Below, piece after piece: positions 43,224 to 52,472 of a stretch of 64,000 nucleotides of DNA. A program made the translations under genes and the position numbers. The notes beneath the pieces are model-generated. The model did not search any database. It saw only the letters and a list, made by a program, of their open reading frames with translations, and was not told the origin of the DNA. The stretch is from Alistipes timonensis (GTDB taxonomy: Bacteria > Bacteroidota > Bacteroidia > Bacteroidales > Muribaculaceae), in NCBI GenBank assembly GCA_023663385.1, contig JAMPHO010000003.1, positions 56,859 to 120,858 on the forward strand, written 5' to 3'. Within the stretch, counting starts at the first letter, position 1, and every line of letters begins with the position of its first letter.

Positions 43224-44993
43224 ATGGGCAGACTACGAAAATTTTCAGCCGTGTTGGCGGTTGCCGCACTGGGGCTTTCGATAATCCTCCCGGGCTATGC
43301 CCGCGGTAAGGGGGGCTCCGGCGATTGGCAGTCTGGGGCCGACTCCCGTAAAGCCGATTACCTCTATATGGAGGCGCTCAGGCAGAACGCTCTCGACAAC
43401 GACGCGGCTTTTTTCGAGTTGCTCGACCGCTCTTGCTCGCTCGATAGCGCGGACACCGCTCCGGCCTCGACCCTGGGCTATTACTATATGGCGCTCGGCC
43501 AGAACGACTCCGCGATGGCGCGCAAGGGGTTCGATATGATGCGCCGCCACTTCGACGCGCACCCCGAGGACTATTACTCGGCTATCTTCTACGGCATGGT
43601 CAACAACCAGCTCGGCAACGCTGCCGAGGCCGTGCGCGTATGGCAGACGCTCGACTCGCTCAATCCCTCGAAACCCGACGTGGCCCTTCGCTATGCCGAC
43701 GCCCTGCAGGCCACGTTCGACACCACCAACCTGCGGCGATCTATCGACGTGATAGCCCGCATTCAGCGCTCCGAAGGTCCCGACCTCGGACTTACCTCGC
43801 ACAAGGTCAGGGCGATGCTCGCCCTCCGCGACACCGCCGCGACGCTCGAAGAACTGCGCGGACTGCTGGCCCGCTCACCCCGCAACGCCACGTTCAACAT
43901 ATACGCCGGTGACGTTTTCACCGCGATGCATATGCCCGATTCGGCAATCAGGTACTACGACCGGGCTTGCGCCATCGACTCGGCCAACGGTCTGGCCTAT
44001 ATGAAACGGGCCGAGTTCTACAAGGAGCACGGCGACTCGGCGGCTTTCGACCGCGAGGTTTTCCAGGCGCTGAGGCAGGAGAGCCTTGAGCTCCCCGTGA
44101 AGCTCGATATGCTTACGAGCTACATACGCCAGCTCTACACCGATACCCTCCAGCAGCCGCGCATACAGAAACTTTTCGAGGTGGTGCTCACCCATCATCC
44201 TCACGAGGCCGACATCCGCGACCTCTACGCGTCGTACCTCTACGCTATAAACGACCTGCCCGGAGCCGCCGAGCAGCAAGAGCTCGCCCTCGACATAGAC
44301 CCCTCGGCCGAGCAGCGCTGGCGCATGGCAATGAGCCTTTACTCACAGAGCAAGAACGAGGCCAAGGCCATTCAGGTAGGTGAGCGCGCCCTGCGCTATC
44401 TGCCCCAGAGCGCCATCATCAACCTGATGCTCGGGGCCAGTTACCAGCAACTCGACAACCAGCGCGAGGCCATACGCTATTTCGAAAAGTCGGAACGTAT
44501 GGCCGACTCGCTCGACATAGAGACCCGCTCGCAGATTCTCGCCTCCATCGGCGACAGCTATTATAAGCTGAATCTCAAGGACTCGGCTTTCGTGTATTAC
44601 GACCGGGCCATCGAGATGGACCCGGACAATCTTTTGGCCTTGAATAACTGCGCGTACTATCTTGCCGAGGAGGGGCGCGACCTCGACCGCGCCGAGACTA
44701 TGAGCGCCATATGTGTGCGGGCCAACCCTGAAAACGATACGGCACTCGACACTTACGCCTGGATTTTCTTCCGAAAGAAGGATTACGGGAGGGCCAAGGA
44801 GTTTATCGACCGGGCTCTCGCCGTCGAGGGTGATAATCCCGCCGCCGACGTGCTTTCCCATGCGGGCGACATATATTATTTCTATGGCGACCGCCAGCAG
44901 GCACTCGAATTCTGGCAACAGGCGTTGAAACTCACGCCTGACGACCAGTTGCTTAAGAAGAAAGTGAAGTCGCGCCGCTACGTAGAAGAGTGA
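43224..44993 (+). CDS. Exported tetratricopeptide-repeat protein
   Basis: 589 residues. Signal peptide (~1-27), then at least ten TPR units over nearly the full length, clearest near the end (LALNNCAYYLAEEGRDLDRA, YGRAKEFIDRAL, GDRQQALEFWQQAL). TPR arrays bind other proteins; by location a periplasmic or lipid-facing scaffold is likely. It is 21 bases after dut and 37 before the DUF4292 gene, a neighbourhood I recognise as common in Bacteroidales, so it may work with the cell-envelope proteins downstream. No enzymatic motif. Confidence 0.85.
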   Translation: MGRLRKFSAVLAVAALGLSIILPGYARGKGGSGDWQSGADSRKADYLYMEALRQNALDNDAAFFELLDRSCSLDSADTAPASTLGYYYMALGQNDSAMARKGFDMMRRHFDAHPEDYYSAIFYGMVNNQLGNAAEAVRVWQTLDSLNPSKPDVALRYADALQATFDTTNLRRSIDVIARIQRSEGPDLGLTSHKVRAMLALRDTAATLEELRGLLARSPRNATFNIYAGDVFTAMHMPDSAIRYYDRACAIDSANGLAYMKRAEFYKEHGDSAAFDREVFQALRQESLELPVKLDMLTSYIRQLYTDTLQQPRIQKLFEVVLTHHPHEADIRDLYASYLYAINDLPGAAEQQELALDIDPSAEQRWRMAMSLYSQSKNEAKAIQVGERALRYLPQSAIINLMLGASYQQLDNQREAIRYFEKSERMADSLDIETRSQILASIGDSYYKLNLKDSAFVYYDRAIEMDPDNLLALNNCAYYLAEEGRDLDRAETMSAICVRANPENDTALDTYAWIFFRKKDYGRAKEFIDRALAVEGDNPAADVLSHAGDIYYFYGDRQQALEFWQQALKLTPDDQLLKKKVKSRRYVEE

Positions 44994-45030
44994 CGCATTA
45001 ATATTGAGTATATTATCACACTGATCAGCA

Positions 45031-45876
45031 ATGAGAATAACCAACATATTGCTTGCCATCGGGGCCACCATCGCTTTGGCCGGATGTCATAGCTCGAAGA
45101 AAGCCGCCTCAGTGGCCGAAACTCCGGCGCCATCCCGGTCGGTATCGGCCCCCGCGGCGGAGGCTCCCGCGGTTGAGCGCCTACTATCCGAAGCCCGTAG
45201 CGCCTGGACCGATGTGCAGATGCCGCTCAACGTGAAGTTGAGGCAGCCCGCCAACGTCAACCTTAACGCCACCGCCTATATGCGCCGCGGCGAATATATT
45301 AAATTCTCTGTGAGGATGCTCGGCTTCGAGGTGGCTTCGGCCTGGATCGACACCGATTCGGTTCACGCTATCGACAAGGTGGGGAAACGCTACGTCAGCG
45401 AGAGCGTTAGCCGCGTTACCACTGATCTCGGCCTTGATATTTCCGACATTCAGGATATACTCTTAGGGCGGGTGTTCAACGCCGGCGACCGCCCTGTTGA
45501 GGCGCTCGGATTCTCCTGTGAGCCAACGGAGTATGAGAATCTCTACCTTATGCGTCCCGAACCCCGCCCCGCGACGGTCGATTACGGATTCGTCGTATCC
45601 GGCGGCGAGGCTCCGCTGCTCAATTATCTGCTGATTGAGTCGGGGAAGTTCAACGCGGTGGCCCGCTATTCTGACCACGATGTTACCGAGGCCGGCACGC
45701 TCGCCCGAAGTGTGGAGCTTTCATCTACATCGCCGAAAAAAATATCGGCCGAACTTACCTGGAACCTCGGCTCGGCTAAGTGGAATCGGGGGGACCGCCA
45801 GAAGTGGCAGGCGCCCGGACGCGGCTACACCAAAATCAGTCTCAGTTCGCTTTTGTCGATTCTAAACAAACTCTGA
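45031..45876 (+). CDS. DUF4292 lipoprotein
   Basis: 281 residues. Lipoprotein signal with lipobox LAGC (Cys19), then a Ser/Ala/Pro-rich spacer and a domain from ~50 on with NVKLRQPANVNLNATAYMRRG, ISVRMLG-like FSVRMLGFEVASAWI and a LolA/LolB-like half-barrel pattern. DUF4292 proteins are Bacteroidetes lipoproteins structurally compared with LolB-type lipoprotein carriers; a role in outer-membrane lipoprotein handling is inference. Six bases separate it from the EnvC-like gene. Confidence 0.85.
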   Translation: MRITNILLAIGATIALAGCHSSKKAASVAETPAPSRSVSAPAAEAPAVERLLSEARSAWTDVQMPLNVKLRQPANVNLNATAYMRRGEYIKFSVRMLGFEVASAWIDTDSVHAIDKVGKRYVSESVSRVTTDLGLDISDIQDILLGRVFNAGDRPVEALGFSCEPTEYENLYLMRPEPRPATVDYGFVVSGGEAPLLNYLLIESGKFNAVARYSDHDVTEAGTLARSVELSSTSPKKISAELTWNLGSAKWNRGDRQKWQAPGRGYTKISLSSLLSILNKL

Positions 45877-45882
45877 CGGGCG

Positions 45883-47691
45883 ATGAACAGGTTCATAGTG
45901 ATGTTGCTTTGCGCCGTGCTCGCTTTCGGACAGGTTCCGGCCCAGCAACGTAAAAAGAATACAAAGGTCGAACAGACTTCGCGAAAGTCCTCTTCGGCTA
46001 AAAAGGGTAAAACCTCAGCCAAAGGTGCCCAAAAAAGCTCGGGAAAGACGGGCTCAAGCGCCAAGAAGAAGAGCGCGGCTAAGTCGCAGAAGCCGAAAAC
46101 CTCGGCTGAAATCAAGAAGCAGAAGCAGCAGAATGCCCGCGAAATCCGCGAGGCGCGCCAGCAGATTCAGCTCAACACCCGCGAAACCGAGAAGCAGCTC
46201 AACCAGCTCAACCTCGTGGAATCGGAAATAGGCCAGTGCGAGACGCGCATCAAGGGGCTCAACACGAGGGTTGACTCCCTGACCCGGCAGATGGGGGTTG
46301 TCAACGACTCCATAGCGTCGCTCGACAACCATCTCAACAACATCACAAAAACTTATGCCCGCCAACTCCGCAAGTCGCAGGGGCGCCGCGAGCAGACCTC
46401 CGACCTGGCCTTCATATTCTCGTCAAACTCCTTCGCCCAGGCCTACCGCCGTATGCAGTCGCTGCGCCAGTTCGACAAGTGGCGCCGCCGCAAGGGTGAG
46501 GAGATTCATGCCGTGAAGGGGAAACTCGACGAGCGGCGCAAGGAGCTTTCGGCGCTTCAGGGTAAGGCCAACCGCTCGCTCGCTCAGATTCAGAACGAGC
46601 AGATGGTGCTCCAGCGAAAGCAGACCGAGACATCGGCCCTCGTTGACCGCCTCCAGGAGCAGGGTGCCGAACTCCAGCAGCTTATGGCCCGCAAGAGCCG
46701 CGAAGCCGCGGCTCTCGACGCGGAACTCGACCGCATCATAGCCGAAGAGGCCCGCAAGGAGCGCGAGCGTCAGGAGCGTATCGCCGCCGAGAAGCGCCGC
46801 AAGGAAGAAGCGGCTGCCCGCGAGCGCGAGGAGGCCCGCCTGAAGGCTGAAGCCGAGGCTCGCGAACGTGCCGAGGCCGAAGCCGCGAAGTTGGCCGCTG
46901 AGGAGGCCGTGGCCAAGGAGAAAGCCGCAGCGGAGGCTAAGGCCAAGGCCGATGCTCTGGCCAAGGCGGAAGCCGCTGCCAAGGATAAGGCCGAGAAGCA
47001 GCGTCTTGAAAAAGAGGCCCGCGAGGCTAAGAAGGAGCAGCAGCGCCGCGAGAAGGAGGCCAAGGAAGCAAAGAAGGCCCAGGAACGCCAGGAGCGCGAG
47101 CTCGCCAAAGCCCGCACTGAGCGTGGCAAAGGGGTCAAGCACAAGGGTAAGAATAACGGGCGAGAACTCGCCGCCGAGACATCGGCTAAAACGGAGGGTG
47201 TCGCTCCGACACTCAACCGACCTTCCGCGGCGGGGCCGAGCGGTGTCGCGGCTGACGCGGCTGTCGCTGTCGGCAGCGATTTCGAGTCGCTTCGCGGCAG
47301 GTTGCCATTCCCCGTTGCCGGGCGCTACACTATCGTGAAGCGTTTCGGACGGCAGAAACACCCGACGCTCCCCCATGTCGAGACTAACAATTCAGGCATC
47401 GACATAGAGACCGTTTCCGGCACGCAGGCCAAGGCCGTTTGCGATGGTGAAATTTCGGCAGTGTTCCGCCCCGACGGCTACAACAACGTAGTGGTGGTGC
47501 GCCACGGCAGGTTTATGACCGTTTACGCCAACCTCGGGTCGCTATCCGTGTCAACCGGGCAGAAAATCAAGGCCGGGCAGGCCATCGGATCGGTTTACGC
47601 CGACCCCAACGACAATGGCCGCTCCGTACTGCATTTCGAGGTTCGCAACGGGCGCCAGAAAGAGAATCCCGAGCTATGGCTGCGCCGCTGA
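45883..47691 (+). CDS. EnvC-like murein hydrolase activator with degenerate M23 domain
   Basis: 602 residues. Signal peptide (1-21), a Lys/Ser-rich segment, a long coiled coil (~75-150 and ~180-415, the latter an Ala/Glu/Lys-rich helix), a linker and a LytM/M23 domain (~475-602). The zinc and catalytic positions of M23 peptidases are largely lost: HxxxD reads N503-SGI-D507, the YAHL His is Asn550, and the HxH pair is V582-L-H584. This matches EnvC, which does not cut peptidoglycan itself but activates amidases for cell separation. The amidase partner is not in the window. Its 3' end overlaps the flippase gene by 16 bases. Confidence 0.9.
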   Translation: MNRFIVMLLCAVLAFGQVPAQQRKKNTKVEQTSRKSSSAKKGKTSAKGAQKSSGKTGSSAKKKSAAKSQKPKTSAEIKKQKQQNAREIREARQQIQLNTRETEKQLNQLNLVESEIGQCETRIKGLNTRVDSLTRQMGVVNDSIASLDNHLNNITKTYARQLRKSQGRREQTSDLAFIFSSNSFAQAYRRMQSLRQFDKWRRRKGEEIHAVKGKLDERRKELSALQGKANRSLAQIQNEQMVLQRKQTETSALVDRLQEQGAELQQLMARKSREAAALDAELDRIIAEEARKERERQERIAAEKRRKEEAAAREREEARLKAEAEARERAEAEAAKLAAEEAVAKEKAAAEAKAKADALAKAEAAAKDKAEKQRLEKEAREAKKEQQRREKEAKEAKKAQERQERELAKARTERGKGVKHKGKNNGRELAAETSAKTEGVAPTLNRPSAAGPSGVAADAAVAVGSDFESLRGRLPFPVAGRYTIVKRFGRQKHPTLPHVETNNSGIDIETVSGTQAKAVCDGEISAVFRPDGYNNVVVVRHGRFMTVYANLGSLSVSTGQKIKAGQAIGSVYADPNDNGRSVLHFEVRNGRQKENPELWLRR

Positions 47692-49043
47692 CTACAGGCA
47701 AGCGGTCGGGCCTCACCGCCGCCGTCCTCAAAGTAATGGGGGTGTTCGGCGGCGTGCAGGTGCTGACGATTCTCTGCGCGATAGCGCGTACGAAGTTCGT
47801 GGCCCTGTGGATAGGTCCGGCGGGCGTCGGTCTGTTCGGCATATATAATTCCGCACTCGACATCGTGCGCTCCGTGGCTCAGCTCGGTATCGGAGAGAGC
47901 GCCGTGCGCGACATCTCCGGCTCTCCGGCCGGAAAGGTCGGAGCCGTGGTTAGGTCGCTCCGCGGCTGGAGCTGGGCGCTCGGTGTGGCGGGGTCGGCGC
48001 TGATGCTGGCCCTCTCGGGGTTTCTGAGCGAAGCGACTTTTGGCGACTCGGACCATCAGACGGAGTTCATGCTTCTGTCGGTGTGTGTGCTTTTCAGTTC
48101 GCTGTCGTCGGCCGAGGGTGCCGTGTTCCGCGGTTTCCGGCGTTTCCGCAAGCTGGCCCGGGCCTCGATATGGGGCGCTGTGGGTGGCTTGGCCGTGTCG
48201 CTTCCGCTGTTTTACTTTCTCGGCATCGACAGCATTGTGCCCTCGATTATCGCTTATACCGTGGTGACCTGGATGGCGCTCGGGCTGTACCGCGAGAAAG
48301 TGGCTCCCCCCGAGGAACCTTTGACTATCGGGCAGGGCTTCGCCATTGGCCGTAGCTTCGTGGTGCTCGGCATATTTATGACGGCCTCGATGTTTCTCAC
48401 AACTCTCGCGAGCTACCTCTTCATCGCGTGGCTTAACCATCGTGGCGGCGAAAGCGTCGTGGGGCTCTATCAGGCCGGGTTCACTTTGGTCAACAAGTAT
48501 GTGGGGCTGATTTTCACCGCCATCGCGGTTGAATATTTCCCCCGGCTTTCGGGTGTGGCCCATTCGCCCCGGCGGATGTCGCTTTTCGCCGGGCATGAGA
48601 TGCGGCTGATACTGTGGATATTGCTACCGGTGATACCTGTGTTTGTTTTCGCTGACGGACTGGTAGTGAGGCTCCTGTATTCCTCCGAGTTTATAGGGAT
48701 GCTGCCGTTTGTCGGCTTCGGGGCTGTCGGTACGGTGTTCCGTGCCTACGGCTGGTGTGTTAGTTTCTCGATACTCGCCAAGGGTGACGGTGCCACATAC
48801 CTGTGGACCGAGGCTCTGTCGGCTGCTGTCTCGTTGCTGCTGAATATCGCCGGGTATACCCTCCTTGGCTGGGTGGGGCTCGGCCTCGCGTATATAGTAT
48901 GGTATGCCTTTTATGCCGTTGTTGTTGATGTCGTGGCCCGTAGGCGATATGGTTTGCGGGTCGGAGGTAAGACTGTGGCGCTTGCGGCTGGTGTGTTCCT
49001 TTTCTGCCTCGCCGCCGCGTCACTGCGGTATTTTCTCGCTTAA
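47676..49043 (+). CDS. Polysaccharide/O-antigen flippase (Wzx-like, MATE/MVF fold)
   Basis: 455 residues with about 12-14 membrane segments and few charges between them. The opening (VLKVMGVFGGVQVLTI, then ARTKFVALWIGPAGVGLFGIY) is typical of O-antigen translocases of the polysaccharide synthase family, which flip undecaprenyl-linked glycans across the inner membrane. The start codon lies inside the EnvC-like gene (16-base overlap), so expression is coupled. No glycosyltransferases are adjacent, so the glycan is unknown. Confidence 0.88.
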   Translation: MAAPLTTGKRSGLTAAVLKVMGVFGGVQVLTILCAIARTKFVALWIGPAGVGLFGIYNSALDIVRSVAQLGIGESAVRDISGSPAGKVGAVVRSLRGWSWALGVAGSALMLALSGFLSEATFGDSDHQTEFMLLSVCVLFSSLSSAEGAVFRGFRRFRKLARASIWGAVGGLAVSLPLFYFLGIDSIVPSIIAYTVVTWMALGLYREKVAPPEEPLTIGQGFAIGRSFVVLGIFMTASMFLTTLASYLFIAWLNHRGGESVVGLYQAGFTLVNKYVGLIFTAIAVEYFPRLSGVAHSPRRMSLFAGHEMRLILWILLPVIPVFVFADGLVVRLLYSSEFIGMLPFVGFGAVGTVFRAYGWCVSFSILAKGDGATYLWTEALSAAVSLLLNIAGYTLLGWVGLGLAYIVWYAFYAVVVDVVARRRYGLRVGGKTVALAAGVFLFCLAAASLRYFLA

Positions 49044-49094
49044 AACTTACAGCGGGTCAAATTTGTTAGGGTAGTAACTTCTTACTATCCATTT

Positions 49095-50021
49095 ATGCCA
49101 AATAACAAATTCAAAGCGGGAGCCGCGCTCGTCGGCAACGCTTGCATACTTATCGCCACTATTTTCTGGGGTATTAACGTGTCGTTTACCAAGGCGCTTA
49201 TCCCTGAATGGATGACCGCCGAAGGTATAATAGTGGTCAGGCTCGTCGGCGGGTGTCTGTTGATGTGGATCGCGTCGCTGTTTCTCAAATGTCAGCCCAT
49301 CGCGCGGCACGATTGGTTGAAGCTCCTGCTCGGCGGAGGTATCGGGTTATTCCTGTTCATTTATCTTTTTGTTACCTCGCTGCGCTACGGCAACCCTATC
49401 GACATATCCATTATTATGACCTTGCCCCCCGTTTTCGTTATTCTGATCGGGGTGATATTCCTAAAGCGGAGGCCGTCGTTGCTGGAGTATGCCGGAGTAA
49501 TTGTGTCGATGGCCGGGGCGGTGATAGTAATCGTGGCCGGGGGCGCGGGAAAGAACGGGAGCGACAATCTTTTGGGCGACCTTTTAGCGGTCGCCTCGAC
49601 GCTCTGCTACGCGTTTTATCTCGTGATACTGGTGGGGCCGACCAAGAGGTATCGGCCTGTGAATATGCTGCGATGGGTGTTCCTTTTCGCCTCGGTTCCG
49701 GCCTTGTTCCTTATACCGGGAATGGAAAAAATGCCGATATTGCGTACCGCCGAGGCTGCTCCATGGCTTGAGATAGGTTTCATACTGCTTTGTCCGACAT
49801 TCATTGCCTATTTCCTGGTTCAACCTGCCATAAAGAAAATCGGCTCGGAACTGGTGTCGCTATATCAGTACCTGCTCCCGGTGTTCGCCACCCTGTCGGC
49901 AGTGATTATGGGGCTCGACAAGTTGAAATGGATACAGGTTGTCGCGATGGCGGTTATCGTCGGGGGTATGGTGCTCACGAATGTCGGCAAGCGTCGGCGA
50001 GCCGGTTCCTCAGCAGATTAG
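49095..50021 (+). CDS. EamA family (DMT superfamily) transporter
   Basis: 308 residues with ten hydrophobic segments in two EamA repeats (~12-145 and ~160-300); motifs ATIFWGINVSFTKAL and PVFATLSAVIMGLDKL are characteristic. Members export amino acids or other small metabolites from the cytoplasm; substrate not predictable. Its last 47 bases overlap the converging radical-SAM gene. Confidence 0.9.
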   Translation: MPNNKFKAGAALVGNACILIATIFWGINVSFTKALIPEWMTAEGIIVVRLVGGCLLMWIASLFLKCQPIARHDWLKLLLGGGIGLFLFIYLFVTSLRYGNPIDISIIMTLPPVFVILIGVIFLKRRPSLLEYAGVIVSMAGAVIVIVAGGAGKNGSDNLLGDLLAVASTLCYAFYLVILVGPTKRYRPVNMLRWVFLFASVPALFLIPGMEKMPILRTAEAAPWLEIGFILLCPTFIAYFLVQPAIKKIGSELVSLYQYLLPVFATLSAVIMGLDKLKWIQVVAMAVIVGGMVLTNVGKRRRAGSSAD

Positions 50022-50868
50022 TGAACTGGTAGTTCTTCAACCCCCATTTCGGTGCTTCGAGCAGGTCTGGGGGCGCGGAGGATGTGAACCGCTCGATGGC
50101 TATTTCAGGCGCGAGGCTGCTGACTATGCCTACTATTTCAACGCACAGGTCGAGGTAGTCGTCGACGGTGAAGAGGGTTAGGTCGTCGGGCGGATTTGAT
50201 GCCAGCGGCGTACCCTTTATCAGTTGCAACTGATGGAATTTCAGTGAGCTTACGGGCAAAGCGCAGGCGCGTCGCACCGTTTCGAGCATCATCTCGCGGG
50301 TGTCGCCGGGAAGTCCCATTATGAAATGCAGCCCGACGTGCAGCCCGAGCGCCGCCGAGCGCTCAACCGCGTCAACGGTCTGCGCCCAGGTGTGGCAGCG
50401 GTTTACGCGGTCAAGAGTGGTGTCGTGCGACGACTCCGCCCCGTACTCCATCATAACGGGTGCGTCGAGCGAGGCAATCTGTTCGAGCAACGGTTGCGGC
50501 ACGCAGTCGGGGCGCGTGCCGATGATTAGTCCGTCGACCCCGTCGACCGACAGGGCCTCGCGGTACATCCCGATCAGCTTCCCGGGGTCGCCGTGGGTGT
50601 TGGTGTAGCTTTGAAAATATGCCAGATAGCGCGTATCGGGATATTTGTGGGCGAAAAAACGCTTGCCCGCCTCAAGTTGCGCGGCTATATTGCCGGGAGA
50701 GGGTAGGGCGGGGGAGAAACTGCGGTTATCGCAGTAAGCGCATCCGCCGCGTCCGATGGTACCGTCGCGGTTTGGGCAGGAGAATCCGGCGTTGATTGTG
50801 AGTTTCTGCATCTTGCGCCCCGGAAACAGTTCGGCAAGAAGCGAGGCGTAGTCGCGGTAGGGGGTCAT
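49975..50868 (-). CDS. TIGR01212-type radical SAM protein (YhcC-like)
   Basis: 297 residues. Radical SAM Fe-S site with Cys31, Cys43 and Cys46 (CPNRDGT..., GGCAYCDN), an enlarged spacing (x11) characteristic of this family and unlike the usual CxxxCxxC. Conserved YFQSYTNTHG and IGTRPDCV follow. Biochemical function of YhcC is not established. It overlaps aroC by 4 bases (ATGA) and its 3' end runs 47 bases into the converging EamA gene. Confidence 0.92.
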   Translation of the reverse strand: MTPYRDYASLLAELFPGRKMQKLTINAGFSCPNRDGTIGRGGCAYCDNRSFSPALPSPGNIAAQLEAGKRFFAHKYPDTRYLAYFQSYTNTHGDPGKLIGMYREALSVDGVDGLIIGTRPDCVPQPLLEQIASLDAPVMMEYGAESSHDTTLDRVNRCHTWAQTVDAVERSAALGLHVGLHFIMGLPGDTREMMLETVRRACALPVSSLKFHQLQLIKGTPLASNPPDDLTLFTVDDYLDLCVEIVGIVSSLAPEIAIERFTSSAPPDLLEAPKWGLKNYQFTNLLRNRLADACRHS

Positions 50869-51917
50869 CGGCCAAATGATATGTTGTCGGCGAGGGCGGC
50901 GTCGAGCAGCGTGAGCGCGGCCATGGCTTCGACTACCGGGACCGCGCGGAGCGCTATGCAGGGGTCATGGCGCCCTTTGGCTTCCAGCACGATATTGTCG
51001 CCGTTTCGGTTAATGGTTTCGAGGGGTTGGCCGATGGTGGGGGTAGGTTTGAATGGCACGCGGAACACTATCTCCTCTCCGTTGGAAACGCCCCCCTGTA
51101 TGCCCCCTGAATGGTTGCTGAGGAAGATGGTTTCGCCATCGCGGACGCGCATACGGTCGGCCGCGGCGGAGCCTCGGAGCCCGGCGATGGCGAAGCCGTC
51201 GCCGTATTCGAAACCCTTGGCGCCTCCGATCGAGAGCATGGCGGCGGCGAGCCTTTGCTGCAGCTTGCCAAAAACCGGGTCGCCAACGCCGCGGAAGAAG
51301 CCCGCCACGCGGCATTCAACTACACCCCCGACGCTGTCGTTTTCAGCCGAGGCCCGGGAAATGGCTTCGCCGAACTTAGAGGCGTCGGTTTCACCACCGA
51401 CCGCGGTCAGCGATGCGCGGATAGTCACTCCTTTGGCTTCGAGCAGCTGGCGGGTTATGGCCCCTGCGGCTACGCGGCACGCCGTTTCGCGCCCCGAGGA
51501 GCGTCCGCCGCCGCGCCAGTCGCGCACGCCGCCATAGCGCTGTTCCCAGGCGAAGTCGGCATGCGACGGGCGATATGCGTCGCGCAGCGCGTCGTAGTCG
51601 GCGGGTCGCGAGTCGTTATTTCTAATAATGAATCCTATGGGGGTACCGAGCGTCACGGCCATATCAGTGTCCGGGGTCAGCGCCTCCGGCCCGTCGGTGC
51701 CGACCCGCATAAGTCCCGAAAGGAACTCCACTCTATCGGTCTCGGATCGGGGTGAGGTGAGTTTGGAGCGGCCCGGACGGCGGCGCTCCATCTGGCGGCC
51801 TACTTCGGCCAGTGAAACCTCTATGCCCGGAGGTAAACCATCGAGCACGCCCCCGATCGCGGGGCCGTGCGATTCGCCGAATGTGGTGAGCCTGAGAGTG
51901 GTGCCGAACGAGTTCAT
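50865..51917 (-). CDS. aroC: Chorismate synthase
   Basis: 350 residues. Converts 5-enolpyruvylshikimate-3-phosphate to chorismate with reduced FMN, the last shikimate pathway step. Motifs: GESHGPAIGGVLDG near the start, RPSHADFAWEQRYGGVRDWRGGGRSSGRET and, near the C-terminus, GRHDPCIALRAVPVVEAM. It overlaps ybaK upstream and yhcC downstream, each by 4 bases. Confidence 0.97.
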   Translation of the reverse strand: MNSFGTTLRLTTFGESHGPAIGGVLDGLPPGIEVSLAEVGRQMERRRPGRSKLTSPRSETDRVEFLSGLMRVGTDGPEALTPDTDMAVTLGTPIGFIIRNNDSRPADYDALRDAYRPSHADFAWEQRYGGVRDWRGGGRSSGRETACRVAAGAITRQLLEAKGVTIRASLTAVGGETDASKFGEAISRASAENDSVGGVVECRVAGFFRGVGDPVFGKLQQRLAAAMLSIGGAKGFEYGDGFAIAGLRGSAAADRMRVRDGETIFLSNHSGGIQGGVSNGEEIVFRVPFKPTPTIGQPLETINRNGDNIVLEAKGRHDPCIALRAVPVVEAMAALTLLDAALADNISFGR

Positions 51918-52450
51918 TCCTCTGACTCTTTTACAAGGTCGGCTACCTCGGCGCCCACAAACTTTATAAGGTCAGCGGGCGACATTTCAAGTTGGGCTCC
52001 CCTTATGCCCGCGCTCACATATATATGGTCGAAGTCGAGCGCGGTTGAATGGAAAAATGTGGGAAAAGGTTTCTTCATACCGATAGGGGAGCACCCGCCA
52101 CGGATATACCCGGTGAGCGGGAGCAGCTCCTTCATCGGTATGAGGTCGGCTTTCTTCATACCTGCCGCCGCGGCGGCTTTTTTAAGGTCGACCTCACAGT
52201 TGCCGGGCACGACGCAAACGAAGTATGTGCCCTTGTTGGCTCCCGCGCCCTGCCCTTTTTGTCCGGCCGGTTCGCCGTGGAGCACGAGGGTCTTGAACAC
52301 CTGACGGATGTCCTCGCCTAATGAGTCGGCAACGTGTTGGGCGGCGAGGTCGTTCTCGTCGACCTCGTAAGGTATTATCCGATAGGGCACCTTGGCCCTG
52401 TCGAGCAGCCTCGCCGCGTTAGTCTTTATGGCTTGTTCCTTTTTGGCCAA
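51914..52450 (-). CDS. ybaK: Cys-tRNA(Pro) deacylase YbaK/EbsC
   Basis: 178 residues. Editing enzyme that hydrolyses Cys wrongly attached to tRNA-Pro. YbaK fold with Lys53 (VFKTLV), VPGNCEVDLKKAA and GYIRGGCSPIG near the active site. Cytoplasmic. It overlaps aroC by 4 bases and lies 22 bases after the pRiA4b-type gene. Confidence 0.93.
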   Translation of the reverse strand: MAKKEQAIKTNAARLLDRAKVPYRIIPYEVDENDLAAQHVADSLGEDIRQVFKTLVLHGEPAGQKGQGAGANKGTYFVCVVPGNCEVDLKKAAAAAGMKKADLIPMKELLPLTGYIRGGCSPIGMKKPFPTFFHSTALDFDHIYVSAGIRGAQLEMSPADLIKFVGAEVADLVKESEE

Positions 52451-52472
52451 CCTTCGGGGGAGTTAGAGGGGA

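Noticed and set aside
47164..47691. Active M23 peptidase
   Set aside because: Three of the five metal/catalytic positions are replaced, so an activator role is preferred.
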